From positions 1-64,000 of the forward strand of contig NZ_JAPWHE010000011.1 of assembly GCF_027214045.1 (NCBI RefSeq): a stretch of 64,000 nt of DNA, read 5' to 3'. This document shows, piece after piece, positions 8,663-22,270 of the stretch. Numbering within the stretch: position 1 is the stretch's first letter; the number at the start of each line of letters is the position of its first letter. A program made the translations under genes and the position numbers. The notes below the pieces were generated by a model. That model saw only the letters and a program-made list of their open reading frames with translations. It made no database searches and was not told where the DNA came from. The DNA is from Castellaniella denitrificans. GTDB taxonomy: Bacteria > Pseudomonadota > Gammaproteobacteria > Burkholderiales > Burkholderiaceae_B.

Positions 8663-9151
8663 TCAGGCGGCCTGGTATTGCAGCGCGCGCTTGCGCACCA
8701 GTTCGAGGACGCCTTGGCAGGAGTCTTCGATGTAGTCCAGCACCTTGTTGAAGCCTTCGGGTCCGCCGTAGTAGGGGTCAGGGACCGTGGCTTCCTCGAA
8801 TTCATTCGAAAAGCGCATCAGCAGCATGAGTTTGTGCTGGTAGACTTTGGGGCACTGCTGCTGCAGCGCAGACAGGTTTTCCCAATCCATCGCCAGGATC
8901 AGGTCGGCCTCGCGGAAATCATCGGTGCGGATCTGTCGGGCGACCAGCGCCGACAGGTCGTAGCCACGCTTTCGCGCGGCTGCCTGGGCGCGGGCGTCCG
9001 GAGCCTCTCCCACATGAAAGTGATGCGTCGCGGCGGAATCGACGGCGATCGCGTCGGAAAGCCCGGCCTCGTCGACGAAGTGCTGGAAAACACCCTGGGC
9101 GGTGGGGGAACGGCAGATATTGCCCGTACAGACAAAAAGTACCTTATGCAT
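8663..9151 (-). CDS. Low-molecular-weight protein-tyrosine phosphatase
   Basis: This 162-residue cytoplasmic phosphatase carries the signature P-loop near its start: VCTGNICRSP, where Cys8 is the nucleophile and Arg14 binds phosphate. The general-acid aspartate lies in VPDPYYGG. ATG 9151 is chosen because the signature must begin at about residue 8; the open frame upstream has no family similarity. Substrates are unknown. Many members next to exopolysaccharide genes regulate tyrosine kinases, but no such genes are nearby here, so a housekeeping role is more likely. Confidence 0.93.
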   Translation of the reverse strand: MHKVLFVCTGNICRSPTAQGVFQHFVDEAGLSDAIAVDSAATHHFHVGEAPDARAQAAARKRGYDLSALVARQIRTDDFREADLILAMDWENLSALQQQCPKVYQHKLMLLMRFSNEFEEATVPDPYYGGPEGFNKVLDYIEDSCQGVLELVRKRALQYQAA

Positions 9152-9331
9152 GATAGGTAAAAGTGTGCGGGAAAACCCGGAAATTAGCAAGCATTTTCTG
9201 TGGAAAACTGCAAAAAAACCTGATGCTTGAAGCACTTCCGGAACGCTGCCGCAACGGGACGGATGCGGCCTGGCCGCAGTCTGGACCCGGCCGGAGGGCG
9301 ATGCGCCCCGAAGAGCAAACCCGCCCCGGTT

Positions 9332-11434
<2,103 letters not shown>

Positions 11435-11528
11435 GGGGCTCAACTGGACACTGTTCGGGTAAACCTCTTATTATCACACTGTTGGCCCACGTGACCAAGA
11501 CTTCTCCCACCTTGTCCTCCCGGTAACC

Positions 11529-12734
11529 ATGTCCTCCATTTTCGCATCCGTCGAACTCGCTCCGCGCGACCCCATCCTGGGCCTGAACGAACAATTCAAG
11601 GCCGATACCCGGTCCACCAAGGTCAATCTCGGCGTCGGCGTCTACTACGACGACGCGGGTCGCATTCCCCTGCTCAAGGCCGTCCGCCAGGCCGAGACCC
11701 GCGTGTTCGAACAGGCCGAACCGCGCAACTATCTGCCGATCGACGGAATCCCCGGCTACAACACCGGCGCCCGGGCCCTGCTGCTGGGCGCCGGCTCGCC
11801 GCTGATCGCCGAGCACCGCTCGCTGACTGTCCAGACCCTGGGCGGCACAGGCGCGCTCAAGGTCGGCGCCGACTTCCTGAAGCAGATCCTGCCCGACGCC
11901 AAGGTCGCCATCAGCAACCCGAGCTGGGCCAATCATCAGGCCCTGTTCGCCACCGCCGGCTTTCCGGTCGTCAGCTACGACTACTACGATGCCACCACGC
12001 ACGGGCTGGATTTCGACGGCCTGCTGGCCTCGCTGCGCGCCCTGCCCGCCGGCACCATCGTGGTGCTGCACGCCTGCTGCCACAACCCCACGGGTGTGGA
12101 TCCCACTCTGGACCAATGGCGGGAGATCGCCAGCACGCTGCAGGTCGGCCAACTGGTGCCCTTCCTGGATATCGCCTATCAGGGCTTCGGTGACGGCATC
12201 GAGGAAGACGCCGCCGTGGTGCGGCTGTTCGCAAGCATGGGCATGACCATGTTCATCAGTTCCTCGTTCTCCAAGTCCTTCTCGCTGTATGGCGAGCGTG
12301 TCGGCGCACTGACCCTGGTCACCAGCGGCGACGATGAAAGCACCCGCGTGCTCAGCCAGTTGAAGCGCGTCATCCGCACCAACTACTCCAACCCCCCCAC
12401 CCACGGTGGCTCGCTGGTCTCGACCGTGCTGAACACGCCCGAACTGTATGCGTTGTGGGCCGACGAACTGTCCGGCATGCGCGACCGCATCCGCTCCATG
12501 CGCCACCAACTGGTCGAAAAAATCCAGGCCCACGGCGTGGACCAGGACTTCAGCTTCGTCAAGGCTCAGCGCGGCATGTTCTCGTACTCCGGCCTGACCA
12601 AGCCCCAGGTGGAACGCCTGCGCGAAGACTTCGGCATCTATGCCGTCGGCAGCGGCCGCATCTGCGTGGCCGCGCTGAACAGCGGCAACATCGATTACGT
12701 CGCCCGCGCGGTGGCCGAAGTCATCAAACACTGA
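11529..12734 (+). CDS. Aspartate/aromatic amino acid aminotransferase (class I, PLP)
   Basis: This 401-residue enzyme of the AspC/TyrB subgroup transfers an amino group between aspartate, tyrosine or phenylalanine and 2-oxoglutarate. The PLP lysine is in SSSFSKSFSLYGERVG, the substrate-binding loop is HACCHNPTGVDP, and N-terminal features FKADTRSTKVNLGVGVYYDD match the family. Sequence alone does not separate AspC from TyrB specificity, so no symbol is given. It is transcribed away from uvrB, and a UUCG-loop terminator follows. Confidence 0.93.
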   Translation: MSSIFASVELAPRDPILGLNEQFKADTRSTKVNLGVGVYYDDAGRIPLLKAVRQAETRVFEQAEPRNYLPIDGIPGYNTGARALLLGAGSPLIAEHRSLTVQTLGGTGALKVGADFLKQILPDAKVAISNPSWANHQALFATAGFPVVSYDYYDATTHGLDFDGLLASLRALPAGTIVVLHACCHNPTGVDPTLDQWREIASTLQVGQLVPFLDIAYQGFGDGIEEDAAVVRLFASMGMTMFISSSFSKSFSLYGERVGALTLVTSGDDESTRVLSQLKRVIRTNYSNPPTHGGSLVSTVLNTPELYALWADELSGMRDRIRSMRHQLVEKIQAHGVDQDFSFVKAQRGMFSYSGLTKPQVERLREDFGIYAVGSGRICVAALNSGNIDYVARAVAEVIKH

Positions 12735-12755
12735 TCCGGGGCATATGCCTCGACC

Positions 12756-12790
12756 ACAACGGGGCCCTTCGGGGCCCCGTTGTCGTTTCG
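12756..12790 (+). terminator. UUCG-tetraloop terminator after the aminotransferase
   Basis: ACAACGGGGCCC pairs perfectly with GGGCCCCGTTGT across a TTCG loop (12768-12771), followed by CGTTTCG. The 12-bp stem with the especially stable UUCG loop makes intrinsic termination likely although the T-run is short. Confidence 0.75.
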
Positions 12791-12808
12791 TGCGCACCGA
12801 CCTGGCGC

Positions 12809-12858
12809 TTGCGCCGCCCGCCTCCTTCCGTCACAATATGGGCTGTGTTTCCATCCAG
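12809..12858 (+). promoter_or_regulatory. lexA promoter and LexA box
   Basis: A possible -35 TTGCGC (12809-12814) and -10 CACAAT (12832-12837) are 17 bp apart. CTGTGTTTCCATCCAG at 12843-12858 fits the CTG-N10-CAG LexA box, imperfect in the last half (CCAG instead of ACAG), and would cover the expected transcription start. This fits autorepression of lexA. Confidence 0.55.
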
Positions 12859-12867
12859 TAGCGCGAC

Positions 12868-13587
12868 ATGGCCCTGAAACTCACCGCCCGACAGTCCCAG
12901 ATCCTGGACATCATCCGGCTGGCCATCCAGCAGACGGGCCGTCCCCCAACCCGGGCAGAAATCGCCCGCCAGCTGGGATTCCGTTCCGCCAACGCAGCCG
13001 AAGACCACCTCCGCGCCCTGGAACGCAAGGGCTACATCCACCTGTCAGCTGCCACCTCGCGCGGCATCCAGCTCACCGGGCAGGCCCTGGCGGCCGCCGC
13101 CGATGCCGACCCCGCAGTCCCCGAAGGCGCAACCGCTCACGCCGGGGGTCGGCCGACCGCTCCGCCCGGCGCCCCGACCTGGATCGCGTCATCCGACAGC
13201 CGCCTGGTGCCGCTGGTGGGCCGCGTCGCGGCCGGCAGCCCGGTTCTGGCGGCTGAACACGTCGAACGCGAAATCCCGCTGGCCCCGCACCTGTTCGACG
13301 CCGCGCCCGACTATCTGCTGCGCGTCCGCGGCAGCAGCATGCGCGACGCCGGAATCCTGGATGGCGACCTGCTGGCCGTGCGCAGCACGCCCCAGGCCCG
13401 CCACGGCCAGATCGTGGTCGCCCGCCTGGGCGACGACGTCACCGTCAAGCGTCTGGAACACCAGGGCCGCCGCATCCGCCTGCTCCCCGAGAATCCCGAT
13501 TTCCAGCCCATCGACGTGGGGCCGGGCGACGACTTCGCCATTGAGGGCATCGCCGTCGGCCTGATCCGCACCACCCCGCTACACTGA
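12868..13587 (+). CDS. lexA: SOS-response repressor LexA
   Basis: LexA represses DNA-damage genes and cleaves itself when RecA filaments form. The 239-residue protein has an N-terminal winged helix ([20 protein letters not shown]) and a C-terminal S24 protease domain. The cleavage bond is Ala122-Gly123 in [11 protein letters not shown]; the catalytic dyad is Ser157 (RGSSMRDAG) and Lys194 (DVTVKRL). It is about 37 residues longer than E. coli LexA because the linker (about residues 72-110) is expanded with alanine, proline and glycine. The start is ten bases after a putative LexA box. Confidence 0.97.
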   Translation: MALKLTARQSQILDIIRLAIQQTGRPPTRAEIARQLGFRSANAAEDHLRALERKGYIHLSAATSRGIQLTGQALAAAADADPAVPEGATAHAGGRPTAPPGAPTWIASSDSRLVPLVGRVAAGSPVLAAEHVEREIPLAPHLFDAAPDYLLRVRGSSMRDAGILDGDLLAVRSTPQARHGQIVVARLGDDVTVKRLEHQGRRIRLLPENPDFQPIDVGPGDDFAIEGIAVGLIRTTPLH

Positions 13588-13660
13588 GCGGCGGGCCACC
13601 GCCCTTCTGCCCGCGCGATTCACAGACGGCCACATCGCCCGCCGCGCGGAACCGGAAACA

Positions 13661-13689
13661 ACAAGGGCTCCCTGTCAGGGAGCCCTTGT
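13661..13689. terminator. Bidirectional terminator between lexA and lon
   Basis: ACAAGGGCTCCCT pairs with AGGGAGCCCTTGT, a perfect 13-bp stem with a 3-base GTC loop, in the gap between two convergent genes. Confidence 0.75.
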
Positions 13690-13708
13690 CACATTCCCAA
13701 GGAACGGC

Positions 13709-16162
<2,454 letters not shown>

Positions 16163-16192
16163 GGTTGATTCCTCAAGCTATTGAATCTGAAA

Positions 16193-16220
16193 GAAAAAGG
16201 AAGCGCGGGCTTCCTTTTTC
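16193..16220 (-). terminator. Terminator-like hairpin between clpX and lon
   Basis: GAAAAAGGAAGC pairs exactly with GCTTCCTTTTTC around a 4-base loop; on the minus strand it ends in a U-rich tail (CCTTTTTCTTTC). It can end clpX transcripts, but it also lies downstream of the putative heat-shock promoter of lon, so it sits inside the lon leader 31 bases before the start codon. Confidence 0.65.
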
Positions 16221-16239
16221 GTATGGTGCCTGCTGATGA

Positions 16240-16267
16240 ATATGGTGCCGTACAGGCGCTTTTCAAG
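16240..16267 (-). promoter_or_regulatory. Sigma-32-type heat-shock promoter of lon
   Basis: Read on the minus strand, CTTGAAA (16267-16261) is followed after 13 bp by CACCATAT (16247-16240). The known sigma-32 pattern is CTTGAAA, 12-14 bp, CCCCATNT, so there is one mismatch. It lies about 80 bases before the lon start codon. Confidence 0.7.
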
Positions 16268-16353
16268 AGCCGGGGACACACTGCCAGTATACGGGAACCG
16301 ACCGCTGCGCAGCCGCCCCGCCCGCCGGGTCGAGGTCGACGCCGGGCGCGCGA

Positions 16354-17646
16354 TCAGGCGGCGGCCGAGCGCAGGGACTTTTCCTCGGCCTGGCGGTCGG
16401 GCCGTGGCCCCTTGACCAGCGTCGGCGTCCCCTGGCCTTCGACCGCTTCTTTTTCCAGGATCACGCGATTGATGTCCCGGCGCGAAGGCAGTTCGTACAT
16501 CGTGCCCAACAAGGACTGTTCCATGATGGAGCGCAGCCCCCGCGCACCGGTGCGGCGCTTGATGGCCCGACGAGCGATCGCCGTCAGCGCCTCGGGCGTC
16601 ACGTCCAGCTCGACGTCCTCCATCTCGAACAGCTTCTGGAACTGCTTGACCACGGCATTGCGGGGCTCGGTGAGGATGCGCACCAGCGTGTCCTCGGTCA
16701 GTTCTTCCAGAGTGGCGACCACCGGCAGGCGGCCGACCAGTTCGGGAATCAGGCCGAACTTGATCAGGTCTTCGGGCTCGACCTCGGCGAACAGTTCGCC
16801 CACGCCACGCTCGGAACGCGCGCGCACCGTGGCGGCGAAGCCGATGCCGGAGCGCTCGCTACGGTCGCGGATGATCTTTTCCAGACCGTCGAAGGCACCG
16901 CCCACGATGAACAGGATATTGGTGGTGTCGACCTGGACGAAGTCCTGGTTCGGGTGCTTGCGCCCTCCCTGTGGCGGCACCGAGGCCACCGTGCCCTCGA
17001 TGAGCTTCAGCAAGGCCTGCTGCACGCCCTCGCCCGAGACGTCGCGAGTGATGGAAGGGTTGTCGGACTTGCGCGAGATCTTGTCGATTTCGTCGATGTA
17101 GACGATGGCCCGTTGGGCTTTCTCGACTTCGTAATTGCAGTTCTGGAGCAATTTCTGGATGATGTTCTCGACGTCCTCGCCAACATAACCGGCTTCCGTC
17201 AGCGTGGTGGCGTCGGCCATCACGAAGGGCACGTCCAGCATGCGAGCCAGCGTCTGGGCCAGCAAGGTCTTGCCCGATCCCGTCGGTCCGATCAGCAGGA
17301 TGTTGCTCTTGGACAGCTCGACGTCACCGTCCTTGGCGTCCTGGTAGCGGATGCGCTTGTAGTGGTTGTAGACCGCCACCGCCAGATTGCGCTTGGGCGT
17401 TTCCTGGCCGATGACGTAGCCGTCCAGGAAGGACTTGATTTCCTCCGGCGTGGGCAGTTCCTTGCGCACGGCGGCACGCGCCTCGTCCTGGGACTCTTCG
17501 CGGATGATGTCGTTGCACAGGCTGATGCATTCATCACAGATGAAGACGGAAGGCCCCGCGATCAGCTTGTGGACTTCGTGCTGGCTTTTGTTGCAGAAGG
17601 AACAATGCAACGCCTTGTCCTCGCTGGAACCTTTTTTTTCGGTCAT
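16354..17646 (-). CDS. clpX: ATP-dependent Clp protease ATP-binding subunit ClpX
   Basis: ClpX is the unfoldase that feeds substrates to ClpP. The 430-residue protein has the N-terminal zinc-binding domain with Cys15, Cys18, Cys37 and Cys40 ([18 protein letters not shown]), a AAA+ module with Walker A at residues 120-127 (GPTGSGKT) and Walker B ([10 protein letters not shown]), and the IGF loop (SGIGFAATV) that docks in ClpP pockets. Ten bases separate it from clpP, as in other Proteobacteria. Confidence 0.98.
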   Translation of the reverse strand: MTEKKGSSEDKALHCSFCNKSQHEVHKLIAGPSVFICDECISLCNDIIREESQDEARAAVRKELPTPEEIKSFLDGYVIGQETPKRNLAVAVYNHYKRIRYQDAKDGDVELSKSNILLIGPTGSGKTLLAQTLARMLDVPFVMADATTLTEAGYVGEDVENIIQKLLQNCNYEVEKAQRAIVYIDEIDKISRKSDNPSITRDVSGEGVQQALLKLIEGTVASVPPQGGRKHPNQDFVQVDTTNILFIVGGAFDGLEKIIRDRSERSGIGFAATVRARSERGVGELFAEVEPEDLIKFGLIPELVGRLPVVATLEELTEDTLVRILTEPRNAVVKQFQKLFEMEDVELDVTPEALTAIARRAIKRRTGARGLRSIMEQSLLGTMYELPSRRDINRVILEKEAVEGQGTPTLVKGPRPDRQAEEKSLRSAAA

Positions 17647-17656
17647 GGCTATCCAA

Positions 17657-18316
17657 TCACTTGGCTTCGTCGATGCGCGAAACCAGTACCTTGTCGATCA
17701 GTCCGTATTCCCGCGCGTCGTCGGCGGACATGAAATTGTCACGTTCGGTATCCACGGCGATGCGCTCGATATCCTGGCCGGTGCGTTCGGCCAGGATGTT
17801 GTTCAGGCGCTCGCGCAGACTGAGGATTTCCTTGGCCTGGATCTGGATGTCCGAGGCCTGGCCCTGGGCGCCGCCCGAGGGCTGGTGAATCATGATCCGC
17901 GAATTGGGCAGCGCATAGCGCTTGCCCTTGGCACCCGCGGCCAGCAGGAACGCGCCCATGCTGGCGGCCAGCCCCGTGCACAGGGTGGAGACATCGGGCT
18001 TGACGAACTGCATGGTGTCGAAGATCGCCATGCCGGCATAGACCGAGCCGCCCGGGGAATTGATGTACAGCGAGATGTCCTTGTCAGGGTTCTCCGATTC
18101 CAGGAACAGCAGTTGCGCGACGACCAGGTTGGCCGACTGGTCGTTGACCGGCCCCACGAAAAAGATCACCCGTTCGCGCAGTAGACGCGAGTAGATGTCG
18201 TAGGATCGCTCGCCCCGACCGGACTGCTCGATCACGATGGGCACGTAGCCCAGAGCGGTGGGGACGACCGAGTCCCCGCCGTACATCGACGCGTAGAAAT
18301 CGGTGAACCGGTTCAT
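17657..18316 (-). CDS. clpP: ATP-dependent Clp protease proteolytic subunit ClpP
   Basis: This 219-residue serine protease forms the double-heptamer chamber served by ClpX and ClpA. The catalytic triad is Ser119 (GLAASMGAF), His144 (IMIHQPSGG) and Asp193 (TERDNFMS). ATG 18316 ([10 protein letters not shown]) is preferred because it matches the start of relatives; an in-frame GTG four codons earlier would overlap the tig stop. It follows tig directly, so tig-clpP-clpX is probably one transcript. A ClpA gene is also in this window. Confidence 0.97.
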   Translation of the reverse strand: MNRFTDFYASMYGGDSVVPTALGYVPIVIEQSGRGERSYDIYSRLLRERVIFFVGPVNDQSANLVVAQLLFLESENPDKDISLYINSPGGSVYAGMAIFDTMQFVKPDVSTLCTGLAASMGAFLLAAGAKGKRYALPNSRIMIHQPSGGAQGQASDIQIQAKEILSLRERLNNILAERTGQDIERIAVDTERDNFMSADDAREYGLIDKVLVSRIDEAK

Positions 18317-18317
18317 G

Positions 18318-19628
18318 TCAGCGGGCACCCATCAAAGTGTCGAAATCGACGGCCTCGTCGGTGACCTGGGCGGACGCCAGGACATGTTCGACAAGGTTGT
18401 CTTCCAGGACCAGCGATTCGATTTCCGCGCGGCGCTGGCGATCGGACAGGTAGTAGGCCACGACCTGGGCGGGCTGCTCGTAGCTCTTGGCGAATTCCTC
18501 GATGCGGGCACGGACCTGCTCCGGCTTGGCCTTGAGGTCGGCGGACTTGATCAGTTCGCCCACCAGCAGGCCCAGGCGCACGCGGCGCTCGGCTTCCGGA
18601 CGGAACGTGTCCTCCGGAATGGGGATGCTGTCGGCGTTGGGCAGGCCACGCTGTTTCAGTTCCTCGCGCGCGGCGGCGGTGCGGCTGGCGACCTCGTTGT
18701 CGACCAGGGCCTTGGGCAGATCGAAATCGCAGGCACCCGCCAGAGCGTCCATGACGCTGGCCTTGGTGCGGTTCTTGGCGCGGGCCTGGGCTTCGCGTTC
18801 GACGTTGGCGCGCACATCGGCCAGCAGGGCGTCGACATCGCCTTCGGCCTGACCCAGGGCGCGGGCGAAATCGGCATCGACCTCGGGCAGTTCAGGCTCG
18901 GCGACTTCTTTCACGGTGATGGTGAATTCGGCCTGCTTGCCGGCCACGGCGGGGCTGCCGTAGTCTTCGGGGAAGGCCAGCGGGAAGACCTTGGTCTCGC
19001 CCGCCTTCAGGCCGGTGGCGGCGGCTTCGAATTCGGGCAGCATGCGGCCCTGACCCAGCACAAAGGGAAAGTCCTGGGCGGTGCCACCCTCGAAGGCCAC
19101 ACCGTCGATGGTGCCCGTGAAGTCCAGCGTGACGCGGTCGCCGCTCTGGGCGGCGCGATCGGCGGCCGGCTTGAAGATCGTGCGCTGGCGGCGCAGGATG
19201 TCGAGGGTTTGCTGCACCTCGGCGTCGCCCACCTCGACAGTGTTGCGGGTGATCTTCAGGGACGACAGGTCCGGCAACTGGATCTCGGGATAGACCTCGA
19301 AGGTGGCGGAAAACGCCATCACGCCGTCCTCGGCGCCTTCGACCTTGGGTTCCAGGCTGGGGGTGCCGGCCACGCGCAGGTTCGCGTCCTCGATCACCTT
19401 GTCCAGGGATTTGCCGATCTGGGTGTTGATCACGTCATAGCGGACCGACGGGCCATGGCTGCGCTCGATGACCGACAGAGGCGCCTTGCCGGGACGGAAG
19501 CCCTGCACCTTCGCCGTCCTGGCGACGCGCTTGAGCTGGGCCTGGACTTCCTTTTCGATGTCGGCGACCGAAACGGTCAGATCAACGCGGCGCTCCAGGC
19601 CGGACAATTTTTCAACCACGGGCTGCAT
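18318..19628 (-). CDS. tig: Trigger factor, ribosome-associated chaperone
   Basis: Trigger factor binds nascent chains at the ribosome exit and has prolyl isomerase activity. The 436-residue protein has the ribosome-binding signature [13 protein letters not shown] in the N-terminal domain, an FKBP-type isomerase domain in the middle ([17 protein letters not shown]), and a helical C-terminal chaperone domain. ATG 19628 ([15 protein letters not shown]) is the family start; the longer open frame runs into the divergent tRNA gene and is spurious. Confidence 0.97.
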   Translation of the reverse strand: MQPVVEKLSGLERRVDLTVSVADIEKEVQAQLKRVARTAKVQGFRPGKAPLSVIERSHGPSVRYDVINTQIGKSLDKVIEDANLRVAGTPSLEPKVEGAEDGVMAFSATFEVYPEIQLPDLSSLKITRNTVEVGDAEVQQTLDILRRQRTIFKPAADRAAQSGDRVTLDFTGTIDGVAFEGGTAQDFPFVLGQGRMLPEFEAAATGLKAGETKVFPLAFPEDYGSPAVAGKQAEFTITVKEVAEPELPEVDADFARALGQAEGDVDALLADVRANVEREAQARAKNRTKASVMDALAGACDFDLPKALVDNEVASRTAAAREELKQRGLPNADSIPIPEDTFRPEAERRVRLGLLVGELIKSADLKAKPEQVRARIEEFAKSYEQPAQVVAYYLSDRQRRAEIESLVLEDNLVEHVLASAQVTDEAVDFDTLMGAR

Positions 19629-19720
19629 TCGGAACCTATTGAATGATGAACAATAAACGGGGTATTTTAGCGGAAAGTGGAGCGCCCCGTAGACGACCGG
19701 GAAACCGCGCCGAATCACGC

Positions 19721-19726
19721 TATAAT
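19721..19726 (+). promoter_or_regulatory. -10 element of the tRNA-Leu promoter
   Basis: A perfect TATAAT lies 14 bases before the first base of the mature tRNA. No convincing -35 hexamer is seen at 16-18 bp. Confidence 0.5.
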
Positions 19727-19740
19727 GATCAGCTTGCCTG

Positions 19741-19825
19741 GCGAACGTGGCGGAATTGGTAGACGCACCAGATTTAGGTTCTGGCGCCGTAAGGCATGAG
19801 AGTTCAAGTCTCTCCGTTCGCACCA
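19741..19825 (+). tRNA. tRNA-Leu (anticodon UAG)
   Basis: The 85-base sequence folds as a class II tRNA. The acceptor stem is GCGAACG/CGTTCGC, the D-arm contains GGAATTGGTAGACGC, and the anticodon stem CCAGA/TCTGG encloses TTTAGGT with anticodon TAG. A long variable arm follows, then the T-arm with GTTCAAGTC and an encoded CCA end. It reads CUN leucine codons. It is divergent from tig. Confidence 0.96.
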
Positions 19826-19886
19826 CGCGGCTTCCACTTCATCCTGCGCCCCCTCCCCCCCACTTCCGTCGACCAAAAAGTCCGGT

Positions 19887-20906
19887 CTAGTACGCGCTTT
19901 CCAGCAGATTCTGCCGCTCCATGATCTCCTGCAGCCCATTGGGCATCGCCCGCTCGCCCGCGAACCGGCAATCCTGATCCAGGGGGTAGTTGCCCCTGCA
20001 CTTGTCCATCAGCACGCAGCCGCTGAAGACCTCGGTGATCCAGTCGACGAACACGTGGACCTTGGAAGAAAGATGCCGACTTTGCTGATAGACAACGGAA
20101 ATCGGCATCGGCGGCGGCGACCAGGTCTCCAGGACTTCGACGAGCTCACCGCGATCCAGATGCTGCGCAACCATATAGCGCGGCGGCTGGATCATGCCGA
20201 ACCCCGTCAGCCCGGCGTTGACGTAGGCGTCGGCATCGTTGACGGCCAATGAGCCCTTGACCGGAACGGTCACGACCTCGTTGCCGACCTTGAAACTCCA
20301 GTCGATGGTGCGCCCGGTCCGGGTCACGAAATAGTTGACGGCCCGATGACGCGGCAGGTCGTCGATCGTCTCCGGCTTCCCGTAGCGTTCCAGATAGGCC
20401 GGCGCCGCGCAGGTCACGCTCTTGAAGACGCCGATGCGCTTGGCGATCAGCGAAGAATCCCGCAATTCACCGATCCGCAGTACGCAGTCGACGGCATCCT
20501 GCACCATGTCGACCGGCCGGTCGCTCAGGCCGACCACCAGTTCGATGTCCGGATAGCGGTGATGGAAATCGCACAGCCGCGGTATCAGGACCAGCCGGCC
20601 CAGGGAGGGCGGCGCGTCGATGCGCAGACGGCCGCGCGGGCCGCGCGCGCGGTCGCGGAAAGACGATTCGGCCTCTTCGACGTCAGCCAGAATGCCGACG
20701 CAGCGTTCATAGTAGGACGCGCCATCGGGGGTCAGACTCAGGCGGCGGGTGCTGCGATTCAGCAGCCGCGTGCCCAGGTGCCGTTCGAGTTTGCGAATGA
20801 TCGTGCTCACCGTGGCTCTGGGCATGCTCAGGCTGTCGGCGGCCAGAGTGAAGCTATTGGCGTCGACGACCCGAGTGAAAACGCGCATGGCTTGAAGATG
20901 ATCCAT
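19887..20906 (-). CDS. LysR-family regulator, divergent from the RND efflux operon
   Basis: This 339-residue protein has an N-terminal helix-turn-helix (MDHLQAMRVFTRVVDANSFT; LERHLGTRLLNRSTRR) and a LysR substrate-binding domain that starts near residue 90 (RGRLRIDAPPSLGRLVLIP). GGAG lies eight bases before ATG 20906. It is about 35 residues longer than usual, with a charged C-terminal tail containing two Cys-containing segments (GCVLMDKCRGN). The divergent position beside a MexEF-OprN-like pump suggests it is the local regulator, as MexT is in Pseudomonas. The effector is unknown. Confidence 0.9.
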   Translation of the reverse strand: MDHLQAMRVFTRVVDANSFTLAADSLSMPRATVSTIIRKLERHLGTRLLNRSTRRLSLTPDGASYYERCVGILADVEEAESSFRDRARGPRGRLRIDAPPSLGRLVLIPRLCDFHHRYPDIELVVGLSDRPVDMVQDAVDCVLRIGELRDSSLIAKRIGVFKSVTCAAPAYLERYGKPETIDDLPRHRAVNYFVTRTGRTIDWSFKVGNEVVTVPVKGSLAVNDADAYVNAGLTGFGMIQPPRYMVAQHLDRGELVEVLETWSPPPMPISVVYQQSRHLSSKVHVFVDWITEVFSGCVLMDKCRGNYPLDQDCRFAGERAMPNGLQEIMERQNLLESAY

Positions 20907-20957
20907 ATCCGTGCTCCTGACGCGGGACGGCACCTGCCGTGCGCCATTGTTATTTTA

Positions 20958-21031
20958 TTTTGAACAGTGATGGAAAAAATTGGATATTTATCCAAATTCG
21001 CGAAAAACAAATAATAGCGCACTGTTCAAAA
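20958..21031. promoter_or_regulatory. Divergent operator region with nested palindromes (LysR / RND operon)
   Basis: Two perfect 12-base arms, TTTTGAACAGTG at 20958-20969 and CACTGTTCAAAA at 21020-21031, flank the AT-rich centre of the 136-bp intergenic region. Between them lies a perfect 16-bp palindrome, TTGGATATTTATCCAA, at 20980-20995. The inner dyad is the size of a LysR-type recognition site. The right outer arm ends 11 bases before the ATG of the first efflux gene, so protein bound there would obstruct its ribosome-binding area in DNA or a hairpin could form in the RNA. Confidence 0.6.
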
Positions 21032-21042
21032 GGAATCCCGTC

Positions 21043-22260
21043 ATGTTTTCTTTCCATGTACGACACGCCGCACTCGCACTGGCCGGCCTGCTGCTCGCCG
21101 GCGGCCTGCTGCTGATGCGCGAGAGCGCCGGCACACTGGCCGATGCCGGCCATTCGTCTCCGTCACCCGCGATCCCGGTGGACGTCGCCACGATCCAGTA
21201 TCAGACGATCACGGACTGGCACGAATATTCCGGACGCCTGGAGGCCGTGGAACGGGTCGAGATCCGGCCCCTGGTGTCCGGCACCCTGACCCAGGTCCGC
21301 TTTCAGGACGGCACGCTGGTCCGGCGCGGCGATCCGCTCTTCGCCATCGATCCGCGCCCCTATCAGGCCGCCGTCGACGAGGCGCAAGCACAGCTGACGG
21401 CGGCCACGGCACAGGCCGCCTACACCGGCACGGACCTGGCCCGGGCCCGACGGCTGCTCGCCAGCAACGCCATCGCCCGGCGGGACTTTGAGGAAAAGCG
21501 CAATGCGGCCCGCGAGGCTTCCGCCCGCGTGCAGGCCGCCCAGGCCACCCTGCGATCGGCACAACTCGATCTGGAGCACACCCGCATCGCCGCCCCCATC
21601 GACGGGCGCGTCTCGAAAGCGGCGGTGACCGAAGGCAACGTCGTCGGCGCCAGCGACGCGCGCCCGCTGACCACCATGGTCTCCGTCTCGCAGCTCTACG
21701 CCTCGTTCGAGATGGACGAACAGGCCTTCCTGGAGATGAGCGGCACGGCCGCTTCAGGCGTCCGGACGGCCGTCCCCGTGTCCATGGGCCTGGCCAACGA
21801 GCCGGGATACCCCCGCCAGGGCCGGCTGGCGTTTCTGGACAACAGTCTCGACCCTTTGACTGGCACGATCCGCGTGCGGGCGCTGTTCGACAACCCGGAC
21901 GGCCGGCTGAGGCCCGGCCTCTATGCGCGGATCCGCATGAGCGCGGGCACCCCCCACGATGCCGTGCTCTTGCGCGAGCAGGCGATCGGCACCGATCAGG
22001 CCAAGCGTTTCGTCATGATCGTGGATGACGAGAACAAAGCAGCCTACCGGGAAGTGACCCTGGGCGCCAACCGGGAGGGCTGGCGCGTCATCCAGACCGG
22101 CCTGACGGCGGGAGACCGGGTCGTGGTGAACGGCATGCAGCGCATCCGCCCGGGCGACACCGTGGCGCCGACACCAGTCCACGCCGACGGCGGTGCGCTT
22201 GCGACAGGCGCCGCCGCCCCCCTGCCCGGCCAGTCGCCGGACGAACAGCACCGATCCTGA
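21043..22260 (+). CDS. RND efflux pump, periplasmic adaptor subunit (MexE/AcrA-like)
   Basis: This 405-residue adaptor links the inner-membrane RND pump to the outer-membrane channel. It has an N-terminal membrane or signal segment (AALALAGLLLAGGLLL), a lipoyl half-motif (VEIRPLVSGTLTQVRFQDG), an alpha-helical hairpin rich in alanine and arginine (about residues 110-185), then the second lipoyl half (IAAPIDGRVSKAAVTEGNVV) and the beta-barrel. AAAGGA precedes ATG 21043. It is the first gene of a three-gene operon (adaptor, pump, channel) and is controlled from the palindromic region upstream. Confidence 0.94.
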   Translation: MFSFHVRHAALALAGLLLAGGLLLMRESAGTLADAGHSSPSPAIPVDVATIQYQTITDWHEYSGRLEAVERVEIRPLVSGTLTQVRFQDGTLVRRGDPLFAIDPRPYQAAVDEAQAQLTAATAQAAYTGTDLARARRLLASNAIARRDFEEKRNAAREASARVQAAQATLRSAQLDLEHTRIAAPIDGRVSKAAVTEGNVVGASDARPLTTMVSVSQLYASFEMDEQAFLEMSGTAASGVRTAVPVSMGLANEPGYPRQGRLAFLDNSLDPLTGTIRVRALFDNPDGRLRPGLYARIRMSAGTPHDAVLLREQAIGTDQAKRFVMIVDDENKAAYREVTLGANREGWRVIQTGLTAGDRVVVNGMQRIRPGDTVAPTPVHADGGALATGAAAPLPGQSPDEQHRS

Positions 22261-22270
22261 GCGCCTCTCC

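Noticed and set aside
11435-11528. LexA box in the uvrB/aminotransferase intergenic region
   Set aside because: AACAGTGT occurs twice, but no CTG-N10-CAG or CTGT-N8-ACAG dyad was found, so SOS control of uvrB is not supported here.
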